Below are positions 9,129 to 17,403 of a stretch of 64,000 nt of DNA, one piece after another. The notes beneath the pieces were generated by a model. It was not told the origin of the DNA. It made no database searches and saw nothing but the letters and a program-made list of their open reading frames with translations. Origin of the DNA: Streptomyces hoynatensis (GTDB lineage Bacteria; Actinomycetota; Actinomycetes; Streptomycetales; Streptomycetaceae). How positions within the stretch are numbered: the first letter of the stretch is position 1; every line of letters begins with the position of its first letter. The translations under genes and the position numbers were made by a program. The stretch is taken from NCBI RefSeq assembly GCF_003626535.1, contig NZ_RBAL01000010.1, positions 62,001 to 126,000 on the forward strand, given 5' to 3'.

Positions 9129-10253
9129 TCAGGCGGCCGGGTCCGCGGGGGTGACCTCGATGTTGGTCAGGCCGCTGCCCGCGCCGGTCACCGTGTTGTC
9201 GGCGGTGACGACCTGGGGCGCCGCCGCGCAGCGGGACTGGTTGGTGACGTGGATCGCGTAGCCTGCGGCCCCGCCCAGGTCCGAGTCGTTGGCGCGGAAG
9301 GTGTTGCCGCAGCCGTACCCCTCGACGGCCGTATGGGTCTGGTAGCCGTCGAGCAGCGCGCCCTCGCCGCCGAAGCTGCCGGTGTTCGACTCGATCAGGT
9401 AGCCGTCGCCCTTGACGTCCACCCAGGAGTCCGCGTAGTTCTCGCCCGACATGCCGTCGCCGACGAAGGTGTTGCCGCGCAGCACCCCGTCCCTGGTGCC
9501 CTCCTTGACGTCGACGTGCTCGGCGGCGACCCCGGGTCCGAAGGTGTTCCCCAGCACCTGCACCCGGTCGCTGCGGTCGGGTCCCGTGCCCCCGTCCTCG
9601 CCGAAGTCCCCCCAGTGGCTCACGGCCGAGCCGATGTAGACGCCCTCGCCGTACTGGGGCTGCGTCAGGCCGGTGTCGTGGATGAAGGAGTCGCGGATGA
9701 CGCCGTCGGCGCTCCCGGACCTGAAGTGGACCGCCTCGGTGCCGGTGTGGGAGACCTCGACCTCCGCGATGAGCACGTGGTCCGCCTCGTCCAGCACGAT
9801 CCCCTTGGGCGCGCCCGACACCGTGAACCCGGTGAGCGTCCAGTGGTCCGCCCCGTCCAGGTGCAGGCCGTAGCCGCTCGCCGCGGAGAGCACCGCCTCC
9901 CGCGGTCCGGTGAGGGTGATGGGCTCCTCCTCGGTGCCGGAGGCGGTGGCCGTGAACGGCCCCGCGTACTCCCCCGGCGCCAGGCTGATCGTGTCGCCGG
10001 GTTCCGCGCCGGCGAGGGCCGCGGCCAGCTCCGCGGCGTCGGCGACCTCGACCGTACGGGCCGCCCCCGGCTCCGGCGCGGCCTCCTCCTCCGCCTCCTC
10101 CGCCGCCTCCGCCGCCTGCGGGGCCTGAGCGGCGTGCACGGCCTGTGCCGCCTGCGGGGCGTGCGCGGCGTGGGCCGGGAGCGCGGGGGCAAGGAGCGCG
10201 GCGGCCGCCGCGGCGAGTACGGCAAGGGCCCTGCGGATGCCGGGAGTTGACAC
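9129..10253 (-). CDS. secreted right-handed parallel beta-helix protein
   Basis: A 374-residue exported protein. The GTG start at 10253 follows GAGGAGAG and opens a typical Sec signal peptide (RR, then an Ala/Leu core, AHA cleavage-type end near residue 28). An Ala/Glu-rich linker of about 40 residues follows, then short repeated turns such as GNTF, DSFIHD and NDSDLG characteristic of pectate-lyase-like beta-helices. Such folds bind or cleave acidic polysaccharides, but no lyase or hydrolase catalytic set could be pinned down, so the activity is unknown. Its reading frame continues upstream without a good signal peptide, which is why the GTG was chosen. A similar protein without this linker lies at 38674-39588. 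Confidence 0.82.
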   Translation of the reverse strand: MSTPGIRRALAVLAAAAAALLAPALPAHAAHAPQAAQAVHAAQAPQAAEAAEEAEEEAAPEPGAARTVEVADAAELAAALAGAEPGDTISLAPGEYAGPFTATASGTEEEPITLTGPREAVLSAASGYGLHLDGADHWTLTGFTVSGAPKGIVLDEADHVLIAEVEVSHTGTEAVHFRSGSADGVIRDSFIHDTGLTQPQYGEGVYIGSAVSHWGDFGEDGGTGPDRSDRVQVLGNTFGPGVAAEHVDVKEGTRDGVLRGNTFVGDGMSGENYADSWVDVKGDGYLIESNTGSFGGEGALLDGYQTHTAVEGYGCGNTFRANDSDLGGAAGYAIHVTNQSRCAAAPQVVTADNTVTGAGSGLTNIEVTPADPAA

Positions 10254-10394
10254 GATCTCTCCTCGGATGAGCGGGTCGGCGCGCCGCGGCTGCCCACGAG
10301 GCGCCCCGGAGCCTGCCTGCTCTTTGTAACGCTCCCGGGCGCTCCCGCCAAGCAAGGGTGTAAGCACGCCCACGAGGAAGGGGGCTACCCCGAG

Positions 10395-10997
10395 GTGAAA
10401 GAACGCACCAGAAACCGCAGCGGGCCGGCGGAGGCCGCGAAGGACCCCAGGGCCTTCGAGGAGTTCTACCGCAGGCACGTGGACGCGGTGACCCGGTTCC
10501 TCTCCCGCCGGGTGGACGATCCGCACACCGTGGCCGACCTGACCGCGGACGTCTTCCTCGCGGTAATCGACTCCGGGCACACCTACCGCAGGCAGCTCGG
10601 CGACGAGCGGCTGTGGCTCTACGGCGTGGCCCGCAACATCGCCTCCTCGGAACGCCGCCGTGCGGCCCGCGAGTCCGACCTGGGCCGGCGCATCGCCGGG
10701 CACCGCCTGCTGGAGGCCGACGACATCGCCAGGCTGGAGGACCGGCTGGCCACCGAGAGCGCGGGACGGCAGGCCCTGGCCTCGCTGGCCGGACTGCCCG
10801 AGGGGGAACGCGCCCTCATGGAGCTGATCGCCGTCGACCAGCTCACCACCGCCGAGGCCGCCAAGGCGCTCGGCATCAGCAAGGTGGCCGCCAGGGTCCG
10901 CCTGCACCGGGCGCGCAAGACGCTGCGCGCCGCCGCCGAGGCGCCCGCGGGCGCCGCCGACGCCCACCGACTCACCATGCCGAGGAGTGCCTCATGA
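10395..10997 (+). CDS. ECF-type RNA polymerase sigma factor
   Basis: A 200-residue sigma-70 family protein of ECF size. Region 2 (about 22-90) has the FEEFYRRHVDAVTRFL helix and a DLTADVFLAVI segment; region 4 (about 130-185) has the LPEGERALMEL and TAEAAKALGISKVAARVRLHRAR helix-turn-helix. It lacks regions 1 and 3. GTG at 10395 is the start. Its TGA overlaps the next gene's ATG by four bases, the normal arrangement for an ECF factor and the membrane protein that controls it. No target promoters can be assigned from this window. Confidence 0.9.
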   Translation: MKERTRNRSGPAEAAKDPRAFEEFYRRHVDAVTRFLSRRVDDPHTVADLTADVFLAVIDSGHTYRRQLGDERLWLYGVARNIASSERRRAARESDLGRRIAGHRLLEADDIARLEDRLATESAGRQALASLAGLPEGERALMELIAVDQLTTAEAAKALGISKVAARVRLHRARKTLRAAAEAPAGAADAHRLTMPRSAS

Positions 10998-11680
10998 CCA
11001 GGACCTTCGAAGACCGCCTGCTGACCGAGCTGAAGCGGGAGGTGGTGCTGGCCGCCGCAGAACGGCAGGAGGCCACCGCGCGCCACCGCCTCCTCACCCC
11101 GGCCAGGGCCGGGTTCGGCCTGACGGCCGCCGCCGCGGCGGCCACCGCCTTCGTCCTGCTGCCGGGCGGCGGGGCCACGGCCGCCTACGCGGTGGAGCCC
11201 ACCGGAAACGGCGGCGTCGACGTGACGATCGCCGACTGGCCCGAAGGGGAGGACGGCGTCCGGGACTTCGCCGACCAGCTGGAGGCCAACGGCATCGCGA
11301 CCGTCTACAACCCGCCCGAGGGCTACCTGTGCCGGCCGCTGGAGGGCAGCGACGGCGGGGCGGCGCCCGAGCTGCCCGAGGCGCCCGACGGTGCCGAGAC
11401 CTTCGGCTTCGCGGGCTACGCCGGCGGGGCCGAGGTGATCGGCCCGGTGTTCGCCAGGAACCACCAGGGCGAAGGCCCCGGCGAAGGGGACGGGGCCGAG
11501 GGGGGCACCCACAGCCGCAGCGAGAGCGGGGACGACGACGGGGAGGGCTCGAACCAGACCGGCCCCGAGGACTTCGTGTACCACCTCCACGAGGGGGACA
11601 CCGTGATCCTCTCCGAGGACTCGGGCCAGGGCTCCATCACCTTCATCGACGGGGCCTGCCTCCCGGTGGACGCCGCGTGA
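10994..11680 (+). CDS. single-pass membrane partner of the ECF sigma factor
   Basis: A 228-residue protein translationally coupled to the sigma gene. The N-terminal about 35 residues are charged and cytoplasmic (TFEDRLLTELKREVVLAAAERQ), followed by one hydrophobic segment (about 38-60) and a long acidic extracytoplasmic part with a Gly/Glu/Ser-rich stretch (about 150-185). This layout fits an anti-sigma factor, but the zinc-anti-sigma HxxxCxxC motif is absent, so its role is inferred from position only. Two cysteines (in YLCRPLE and GACLPVD) in the external domain could form a disulfide. Confidence 0.75.
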   Translation: MTRTFEDRLLTELKREVVLAAAERQEATARHRLLTPARAGFGLTAAAAAATAFVLLPGGGATAAYAVEPTGNGGVDVTIADWPEGEDGVRDFADQLEANGIATVYNPPEGYLCRPLEGSDGGAAPELPEAPDGAETFGFAGYAGGAEVIGPVFARNHQGEGPGEGDGAEGGTHSRSESGDDDGEGSNQTGPEDFVYHLHEGDTVILSEDSGQGSITFIDGACLPVDAA

Positions 11681-11750
11681 CCGCGTAGCCGCCGGCTCCC
11701 CCGCGCGGCCATGGGCGCCCCCGGCACCCTCGCCGCCACGGGAGCCCCCG

Positions 11751-11800
11751 CGCACCCACGGGTCCCCACGGGTGCCCACGGGTCCCCATGGGTGCCCGCC
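11751..11800. repeat. 10-bp tandem repeat upstream of the decarboxylase
   Basis: Five successive 10-bp units of the form GGTSCCCAYG (11751-11800), each containing the near-palindrome CCCAYGGG. The gap 11681-11896 contains no gene; the repeat lies about 100 bases before the decarboxylase start, and 10-bp spacing puts each copy on the same face of the helix. Confidence 0.75.
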
Positions 11801-11896
11801 GCCCCGCCCGGCCGACCGCCGGGCGGGGCTCCGGCGCGCCACGGCGTGCCCACGGACGCCCGGTTTCGACCGTTCGGTACCGGTAAGGAGCGCGTT

Positions 11897-13363
11897 ATGG
11901 ACCATTCGCGCGCACCCGTACTGGAAGCGCTGGCCGCCTACCACCAAGGCGGGCAGCTCCCGTTCACGCCGCCGGGGCACAAGCAGGGGCGCGGCGCCGA
12001 CCCCCGGGTCACCGCGGTGCTCGGCGAGGCCCCCTTCCGCTCCGACGTGCTGGCGATCAGCGGGCTCGACGACCGCAGGTCCACGCACGGCGTGCTGAAG
12101 GAGGCCCAGGAGCTGATGGCCGATGCCGTGGGCGCGGAGCACACCTTCTTCTCCACCTGCGGCAGCTCCCTCTCCGTGAAGGCCGCGATGCTGGCGGCGG
12201 CGGGCCCGCACGAGAAGCTGCTGGTGGGCAGGGACGCCCACAAGTCGGTGGTCTCCGGCCTCATCCTCTCCGGGGTGCGCCCGATCTGGGTGGAGCCGCA
12301 GGGGGACCCGGAGTTGCGGCTCGCGCACCCCCCGGCCCCCGCCGCGTTCGAGGCCGCCTTCGAGGAGCACCCCGACGCCCGCGGCGCCCTGGTCACCTCC
12401 CCCACGCCGTACGGCACCTGCACCGACCTGGCCGCCCTCGCCGCCCTCTGCCACGCCAGGGGCAGGCCGCTGCTCGTCGACGAGGCATGGGGCGCCCACC
12501 TCCCCTTCCACCCGGACCTGCCGGCCTGGGCGATGGACGCGGGCGCCGACGTGTGCGTGACCTCGGTGCACAAGATGGGCTCCGGGCTCGAACAGGGCTC
12601 GGTCTTCCACCTCAGGGGCGACCTGATCCGGCCCGAGGTGCTGAAGGCACGCGCGGACCTGCTGGGCACCACCAGCCCCTCGGTCCTCGTCTACGCGGCA
12701 CTCGACGGCTGGCGGCGGCAGATGGTGGAGCACGGCCGCGCCCGCTACGACGCGGCCCTGGCGCTCGCCGCCGGGACCCGGGCGCGCCTCGCGGAGATCG
12801 AGGGCCTGCACGTGCACGGCCGCGAGGACTTCTGCGGCCGGGGCCGGGCGGCGGACCTGGACCCCTTGCAGATCATCGTGGACGTCACCGGCCTGGGCAC
12901 CGGCGGCTACCGCGCGGCCGACTGGCTGCGGGAGACCCACGGGGTCAACCTCCACCTGGCCGACCACCGCCGGATCAGCGCCCAACTCACCCACGCCGAC
13001 GACGAGAAGACCACGGACGCGCTGGTGCGGGCGCTGTCGGACCTGGCGGCGCACGCCCCCGGGCTGCGCCCCGCGCCGGCCGTCGAGGTGCCGGAACCCG
13101 CCCGGCTGCGGCTGGAACAGGTGGTGCTGCCGCGCGACGCGTTCTTCGGCCGCGTCGAGCAGGTGCCGTGGCGGGAGGCGGCCGGGCGGATCGCCGCCGA
13201 GATGCTGACGCCCTACCCGCCGGGCATCCCGGCCGCCCTGCCGGGCGAACGCCTCACCCCCGAGGTCGTCCGCTACCTGCGCTCGGGCGTCGAGGCGGGC
13301 ATGGTCGTGCCGGACGCCGCGGACCCCGAGGTACGCAGCGTGCGCGTGCTGCGAGAGGACTGA
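11897..13363 (+). CDS. Orn/Lys/Arg decarboxylase-family PLP enzyme
   Basis: A 488-residue fold-type I PLP enzyme of the Orn/Lys/Arg decarboxylase major family (N-terminal PLP domain, then a C-terminal Orn/DAP/Arg domain). The cofactor lysine is in TSVHKMGSGLEQGS, the carboxylate-binding region in VDEAWGAHLPFHP, and the opening PFTPPGHKQGRG matches the family. It lacks the N-terminal wing domain of the long enterobacterial enzymes, as is usual for the short Gram-positive type. Substrate (lysine, ornithine or arginine) cannot be decided. ATG at 11897 follows AAGGAG (11885-11890); longer in-frame starts read through the 10-bp repeat and are rejected. Confidence 0.9.
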   Translation: MDHSRAPVLEALAAYHQGGQLPFTPPGHKQGRGADPRVTAVLGEAPFRSDVLAISGLDDRRSTHGVLKEAQELMADAVGAEHTFFSTCGSSLSVKAAMLAAAGPHEKLLVGRDAHKSVVSGLILSGVRPIWVEPQGDPELRLAHPPAPAAFEAAFEEHPDARGALVTSPTPYGTCTDLAALAALCHARGRPLLVDEAWGAHLPFHPDLPAWAMDAGADVCVTSVHKMGSGLEQGSVFHLRGDLIRPEVLKARADLLGTTSPSVLVYAALDGWRRQMVEHGRARYDAALALAAGTRARLAEIEGLHVHGREDFCGRGRAADLDPLQIIVDVTGLGTGGYRAADWLRETHGVNLHLADHRRISAQLTHADDEKTTDALVRALSDLAAHAPGLRPAPAVEVPEPARLRLEQVVLPRDAFFGRVEQVPWREAAGRIAAEMLTPYPPGIPAALPGERLTPEVVRYLRSGVEAGMVVPDAADPEVRSVRVLRED

Positions 13364-13426
13364 ACCCCGCCCGCCTCCCGGCGGACCCGCACCGTTCGGC
13401 GTCGTCCTCGCGCCCGGCCGGGGCCG

Positions 13427-14101
13427 TCACGGCGCCGGGACGCGGGTGCAGCGGGTGAGTTCGACGACGAGCTGGTTCGCGACGAACCAGGGCGCGGCCC
13501 GGTGGCCGTAGGGCAGGTGGTCGTCCCCGCTCGCGGCGAGCCCACCGCGCGGGCCCGGCACGAAGAAGCCACCGAACGCCCCCCACACGCGCGGCTTCCG
13601 CGACCGCACGAACACCGGCTCGCCCAGGTGCGGGCAGTGCGCCACCGCCAGGTGCGCACACGGCGCGCACACCGGCGGCTTCGTGCACAGCAGCCCCTCC
13701 GGCCAGCCGGGCACCTCCTCCGCGGCCCCCGGCCGCCGCAACGCGAACAGCCAGCCCCGCCCGTTGCGGTCGGCCGGGCCGCCGCAGACCTGACAGAGCC
13801 GCTCAAGCATCGCCCGCCGCTGCCGCACCGGATGCATGCACCGGAACTCCGGCTGCCCGCTGCCGGGTTCCTCCGTCAGCCGGGCCCACAGCACCCCGTG
13901 CCGATCCCGGTCCCCGGCCCGCTCGTCACGGTAGGCCAGCCCGCGCCCCTCACCGCCGACGGTCAACGCCTCGTCCGTGACGACGAGTTCCCCACTCCAC
14001 CGCACGGCCCACGGCACGGGCAGCCCCCGCGGCCCCCAGGTCAACGGCGTTCGGGGGCCCCCGCCGAGTGCCCCGGACCCCCGTTCGTCTCCCCCGCTCA
14101 C
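13427..14101 (-). CDS. putative zinc-ribbon protein of unknown function
   Basis: A 224-residue protein that I cannot assign to a named family. It has two cysteine knuckles, Cys103-x2-Cys106 (CQVCGG) and Cys145-x2-Cys148 (CAPC), which would form a zinc ribbon, plus Cys139 and Cys156 close by. The GTG start at 14101 overlaps the stop of the upstream 63-residue gene by four bases (GTGA), so the two are co-translated. Similar proteins are familiar from Streptomyces loci next to XRE regulators (recollection, not checked). A longer frame extends upstream but runs through the neighbouring gene and its promoter. Confidence 0.75.
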   Translation of the reverse strand: MSGGDERGSGALGGGPRTPLTWGPRGLPVPWAVRWSGELVVTDEALTVGGEGRGLAYRDERAGDRDRHGVLWARLTEEPGSGQPEFRCMHPVRQRRAMLERLCQVCGGPADRNGRGWLFALRRPGAAEEVPGWPEGLLCTKPPVCAPCAHLAVAHCPHLGEPVFVRSRKPRVWGAFGGFFVPGPRGGLAASGDDHLPYGHRAAPWFVANQLVVELTRCTRVPAP

Positions 14102-14289
14102 CGGCCCCGCCCCTCCCCCGCGGGCCACCGCATGTGGCACTCGTGCGTGCAGGGATCGAACGCGATCCCGTTCTCCGGCTCGGGCGGCCGCTGCTCGTGC
14201 TGCGTACATTCCACGCAACGGCGTCCCGCGCACTGCGGGGAGATGTAACGGCCCGCGGTCGAGGCGGGCGCCTGGTCGTGCTTGCTCAT
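14098..14289 (-). CDS. small Cys-rich protein
   Basis: A 63-residue protein with five cysteines arranged as C-x4-C-x2-C (QCAGRRCVEC) and, later, PCTHECH, suggesting a small metal-binding domain. ATG at 14289 has GAGGAG eight bases upstream; a TTG one codon earlier is a poorer alternative. It is the first gene behind the promoter at 14326-14354 and is coupled to the zinc-ribbon gene after it. No function is known to me. Confidence 0.7.
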   Translation of the reverse strand: MSKHDQAPASTAGRYISPQCAGRRCVECTQHEQRPPEPENGIAFDPCTHECHMRWPAGEGRGR

Positions 14290-14325
14290 CAAGGTCAGCT
14301 CCTCGGGAAAACGGAGTGACCGTGA

Positions 14326-14354
14326 CGCTAAGCGTATGGTCGATTACCCAGCAA
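14326..14354 (-). promoter_or_regulatory. promoter A1 of the repeated XRE-locus promoter
   Basis: On the minus strand, -35 TTGCTG (14349-14354) and -10 TTAGCG (14326-14331) are separated by 17 bases. The spacer has the block GTAATCGACC, which recurs in similar form in the two sister promoters at 16028-16056 and 18556-18584. It lies between the XRE gene stop and the 63-residue gene. Confidence 0.65.
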
Positions 14355-14395
14355 TGGCACTCTGTGGCCCTCCGGAGGCGAAGTGCCACGAAGGG

Positions 14396-15595
14396 TCACA
14401 GCGGCAAGCGCATCGTGTCCGCGAGTCGCCGCATGTCCCCGGTCAGGGTGCGCCGCTTCGCGATGATCTGCGCCAGCACCTCTTTCGCGTATCGCTGGTG
14501 CGGCAGCCACTCCGGCGCGTCCCGCTCGACCAGGAGCAGCGTCTCCATTGCGTCCGCGTGCTGACGCACCAGCACCTGGGCGTGGGCGACATCGAGCAGG
14601 TGCCGGTTGCGGTTGCCCACCGTCGGCGGCAACTTCTTCGCTCCCACCTGCCGCGCCACCCGGAGCACCTCCTCCGGCCGCTCCTCGACCATGGCCTGTT
14701 CGGCCCGCTGCATCCCCACCGTCAGCCGCGTGTACCGTCGGATGAACCCGGCCCGGCTCAGCGTCTTGCCGGGGCGCGGCGGCGGCATCGTCACGGCCGC
14801 GGCGGTCGCCAGGCGGAGTGCCTGCGCTGCGTCGTCCGGCCGCGAGTCCCTGCTCGCGGTCGCGGCGGTGCGCAACAGCAGCCAGCCCCAGGCGCTCAGA
14901 TCCTCGGGCGTGGCCCGGGACAACTTGGGCTCCAAGGTCTCCGCCCACCGCGCGGCGAGCCTGCCGGCCTCCTTCAATCGGCCACGCCTCAAGAGGAGCC
15001 AAGTGGTGTTGTTCGCGAGCGCGGCGGCGTGCAGTTCATCCGGCAGTTCGGCCTGCGCGAGCCCGAACGCCACCTCGGCGGCAGCGTAGTTCCGGGTCTG
15101 GGTCATGAGCCGCCCGGTGATCTGCATGACCTCCATGCGCAGCGGGCGACCTCGATCGGTGAGCCCCGCCAAGGCGTTGACGTCCTGGATCAAGCCGGGC
15201 AAAAAGGCGGCGATGGCCGCGAGGTTGCCGCTGGTGTAGTGCGCGATGGCCAGGTCGAGGCCCGCGCGCACCCCTTCGACGGTGGGTGCCTCGTCGAGGT
15301 CCCGGGAGTCCGCCACGTCCGGGTCGAGGGCGGCGTGGACGGCGGCCCAAGGAGCGGCGCGATCGCCGTCGGCCGGGTCCGCGTCCGTGGCCTCCGCGCT
15401 GATGAGCAGGGTGGTCGGGACGTGGAGGGCCGCGGCCAGCCGCCGGGCCGTCTCCAGCCGGGTGTCGTGCCGTTCCCCCTGCTCCAGCTTGCGGATCAGC
15501 GAGAGGGAGACGCCGGACTCGGCGGCGAGGGTTCGTTGCGACAGCCCCGCGCGCTTGCGCGCCTTTTGCAGCCTGTCGCCGAAGGTGGCGGGCAT
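14396..15595 (-). CDS. XRE-family regulator with helical-repeat domain (paralog 1)
   Basis: A 399-residue regulator. An N-terminal XRE helix-turn-helix (about 5-60: FGDRLQKARKRAGLSQ, GVSLSLIRKLEQGER) is followed by about 330 residues of alpha-helical, TPR-like sequence with repeated NYAAAEVAFG and LLLRRGR elements, ending RYAKEVLAQIIAKRRTLTG. This is the HTH-plus-TPR architecture of many Streptomyces regulators whose C-terminal repeat senses a protein or peptide. It is clearly paralogous to the gene at 16097-17281. The ATG at 15595 is chosen because it sits just before the HTH; upstream in-frame codons run through the conserved box at 15628-15643. Confidence 0.9.
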   Translation of the reverse strand: MPATFGDRLQKARKRAGLSQRTLAAESGVSLSLIRKLEQGERHDTRLETARRLAAALHVPTTLLISAEATDADPADGDRAAPWAAVHAALDPDVADSRDLDEAPTVEGVRAGLDLAIAHYTSGNLAAIAAFLPGLIQDVNALAGLTDRGRPLRMEVMQITGRLMTQTRNYAAAEVAFGLAQAELPDELHAAALANNTTWLLLRRGRLKEAGRLAARWAETLEPKLSRATPEDLSAWGWLLLRTAATASRDSRPDDAAQALRLATAAAVTMPPPRPGKTLSRAGFIRRYTRLTVGMQRAEQAMVEERPEEVLRVARQVGAKKLPPTVGNRNRHLLDVAHAQVLVRQHADAMETLLLVERDAPEWLPHQRYAKEVLAQIIAKRRTLTGDMRRLADTMRLPL

Positions 15596-15627
15596 GGCGG
15601 TATGGGCTCCGTTCTGCTGCGACACCA

Positions 15628-15643
15628 AAACGGTACCCCCGAC
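15628..15643 (-). promoter_or_regulatory. conserved box B upstream of XRE paralog 1
   Basis: The plus-strand sequence AAACGGTACCCCCGAC occurs 33 bases before this XRE start. The same 16-base block with two substitutions stands 36 bases before the other XRE paralog (17317-17332). Similar flanks (GACACC downstream, ACA upstream) extend the match. It is probably the promoter/operator of both regulators. Confidence 0.6.
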
Positions 15644-15714
15644 CACACTGAGCGCCCAGCGAAACGGCCTCGCCACCACCCTGGCGAGGGCAGTTGGCTT
15701 GCCGCCTGCTCAGG

Positions 15715-15987
15715 TCATCGCCGGTCCGGTGAGGGCGAGTTGCCCGATGAGGGCGAATTCCGCCTGGTCGACGGGTGCGCCCGGGCACATGGCGGGCACC
15801 GGGTCGCGTGCCCGGCCGCCGGAGCGTCCGGGGCCGCCATCGCGAGCAACGCGCCGCACCCACACCGCGCCCAAGGCGGCGAATCCGCGACCCCGGCCGC
15901 CGCGTCGGCCATGCGGGCACGGCGAGTTCGTGGGCCTCCTCCGCGCGCCCCGCCCGCCGCGGGCGGCGGGCCCTGCGTCATCGTCAT
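15715..15987 (-). CDS. small protein sharing its 5' end with the TPR-like gene at 17404-18531
   Basis: A 90-residue reading frame with ATG at 15987 and GGAGGAG before it, transcribed from promoter A2. Its first about 38 residues (PAAGG, GPRTRRAR, AAGVADSPP) match the N-terminus of the 375-residue protein encoded at 17404-18531, and the DNA match includes the ribosome-binding site. After that the sequences differ: this one continues with a Cys-containing stretch (CGCG, then CPPC). It is either a true small zinc-binding protein that shares a duplicated leader, or a truncated copy of the larger gene joined to unrelated sequence. Confidence 0.5.
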   Translation of the reverse strand: MTMTQGPPPAAGGARGGGPRTRRARMADAAAGVADSPPWARCGCGALLAMAAPDAPAAGHATRCPPCARAHPSTRRNSPSSGNSPSPDRR

Positions 15988-16027
15988 GGTCGGCTCCTCC
16001 GGAAAGTGAAAGGAGAGGCGACCATGA

Positions 16028-16056
16028 CGCTAAGAGATCAGCCGACTACAGGTCAA
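16028..16056 (-). promoter_or_regulatory. promoter A2 of the repeated XRE-locus promoter
   Basis: Minus strand: -35 TTGACC (16051-16056), 17-base spacer, -10 TTAGCG (16028-16033). The spacer contains GTAGTCGGCTG, matching GTAATCGACC of promoter A1 and GTGGTCGGTC of A3. A start point near 16021 would give a leader of about 35 bases to the ATG at 15987. Confidence 0.7.
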
Positions 16057-16096
16057 TGACATTCCCGACCCGGCGCAGGGGAAGTACCACACAGTG

Positions 16097-17281
16097 TCAC
16101 AACGGAAGGCGCACTACCCCGGCGAGCTGACGCATCTCCGGAGTGAGAGTACGCCGCCGCTCCACGATGGACCGCACGATGTCCCGGGCGTACCGCTGAT
16201 GCGGCAGCCACTGCGGGGCGTTGCCGTAAATGCTCATCAGCGTCTCGACGGCAGGCCCGTATCGGCGCGTTCGCGTCTGCGCGTTCGCCACGTCGAGCAA
16301 GTGCCGGTTGCGTGAGCCGCTGGTCGGGCTCATCTGCTCGACGCCCACCTGCGCCGAGAGACGCAGCACATCGTCGGGGCGGTCGCGGACCATGGCGTAC
16401 TCCGCGCGTTGCATCCGCACGGCGCTGACGCTGAACGTGTGGATGAAGCCCAGTTGACGCAGCTGGTGAGGACGTCCCGCCGCCACCGCCGCGGCCTCCG
16501 CCAGCCGCAGCATCCCCTTCGCCTCGTCGGGCCGGTTGTCACGTCCGGCGGCCGCGGCGCCACGCAGCAGCAACCAGCCGTAGAGCGACAGCTCGGTGGG
16601 GGTGGCTCGCGGAAATCGCGGCTCGATCTGGTCGGCCCACTGCGCCACCAGCTCAAGCACCTCCTCCACCCGGCCGCGCCGCAGGAGCAGCCAGCACCGC
16701 AGATCAACCGCGGCCACCGCGAAGGGGGTATCGGGCGCATAGTGCATCGCCCGGCTCAGCGCGGTATCGGCCACGGCGTACTGCCGGGTCTGGGTCATCA
16801 GCCGGCCGGCCATGGTCAGCGCCCGCACGCGCAGGGGGCCGCCCTGTGGCGTGATCTCGGCCAGCGTGTGCGAGTCGCGGATGAGTCCGGGGAGGAGAAC
16901 GGCGAGGGCGTCATAGTCGGTGCTGCGGTAAGCGCGCACCGCTGCTTCGGCCAGTTCCTGGACGCCTCGGAGGGTCGGCGCCTCAGCCACGTCGGTGGCC
17001 GTGTCCGTCAGGGCGTCCTGCACACCATGCCACTGCGGGGGCGTCGAGTGGCCGTCCGCAGAAGGATCGTCGACGGCAGGCTCGGTGAGCAGGGCGGTGG
17101 TCGTCGTGTCGAGGACGCGGGCGAGTCGGTGCAGGGTCTCCATGCGGGTGTCCCGGCGCTCGTCCTGCTCGATTTTGGTGATGAGGGAGTAGGAGACGCC
17201 CGAGTGGCGCGCGAGTTCACGCTGCGACAGACCGGCGCGCTTGCGTGCCTCGCGCAGCCTGTCGCCGAGAGAGGCAGACAT
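16097..17281 (-). CDS. XRE-family regulator with helical-repeat domain (paralog 2)
   Basis: A 394-residue paralog of the regulator at 14396-15595. The HTH (LGDRLREARKRAGLSQ, GVSYSLITKIEQDERRDTR) and the whole helical C-terminal part line up (GRLMTQTRQYAVAD, GRVEEVLELVAQWAD, QWLPHQRYARDIV, RRRTLTPEMRQLA). Divergence between the two is substantial at protein level, so the duplication of the regulators is not very recent. ATG at 17281 begins just before the HTH and follows the conserved box B. Like paralog 1, it is followed at once by an A-type promoter and a small gene, making a repeated module. Confidence 0.9.
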   Translation of the reverse strand: MSASLGDRLREARKRAGLSQRELARHSGVSYSLITKIEQDERRDTRMETLHRLARVLDTTTTALLTEPAVDDPSADGHSTPPQWHGVQDALTDTATDVAEAPTLRGVQELAEAAVRAYRSTDYDALAVLLPGLIRDSHTLAEITPQGGPLRVRALTMAGRLMTQTRQYAVADTALSRAMHYAPDTPFAVAAVDLRCWLLLRRGRVEEVLELVAQWADQIEPRFPRATPTELSLYGWLLLRGAAAAGRDNRPDEAKGMLRLAEAAAVAAGRPHQLRQLGFIHTFSVSAVRMQRAEYAMVRDRPDDVLRLSAQVGVEQMSPTSGSRNRHLLDVANAQTRTRRYGPAVETLMSIYGNAPQWLPHQRYARDIVRSIVERRRTLTPEMRQLAGVVRLPL

Positions 17282-17316
17282 AGTGAGGTGACTCCTTGTC
17301 TCGGCCAGACACCTCG

Positions 17317-17332
17317 AAACGGTACTCCTGAC
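17317..17332 (-). promoter_or_regulatory. conserved box B upstream of XRE paralog 2
   Basis: The plus-strand block AAACGGTACTCCTGAC lies 36 bases before the XRE paralog 2 start and matches the box at 15628-15643 at 14 of 16 positions. Position and conservation suggest an operator or unusual promoter common to the two regulators. Confidence 0.6.
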
Positions 17333-17403
17333 ACAACGTCGGGAACAGCGAATGCCCTCGCCACCACCCTGGGGTGGGCGTCGCCACCGCCCTGGGGTGG
17401 GCG

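Noticed and set aside
10619..13054. 811-codon open frame antisense to the ECF and decarboxylase genes
   Set aside because: It spans three unrelated genes and the intergenic repeats, a typical high-GC shadow.
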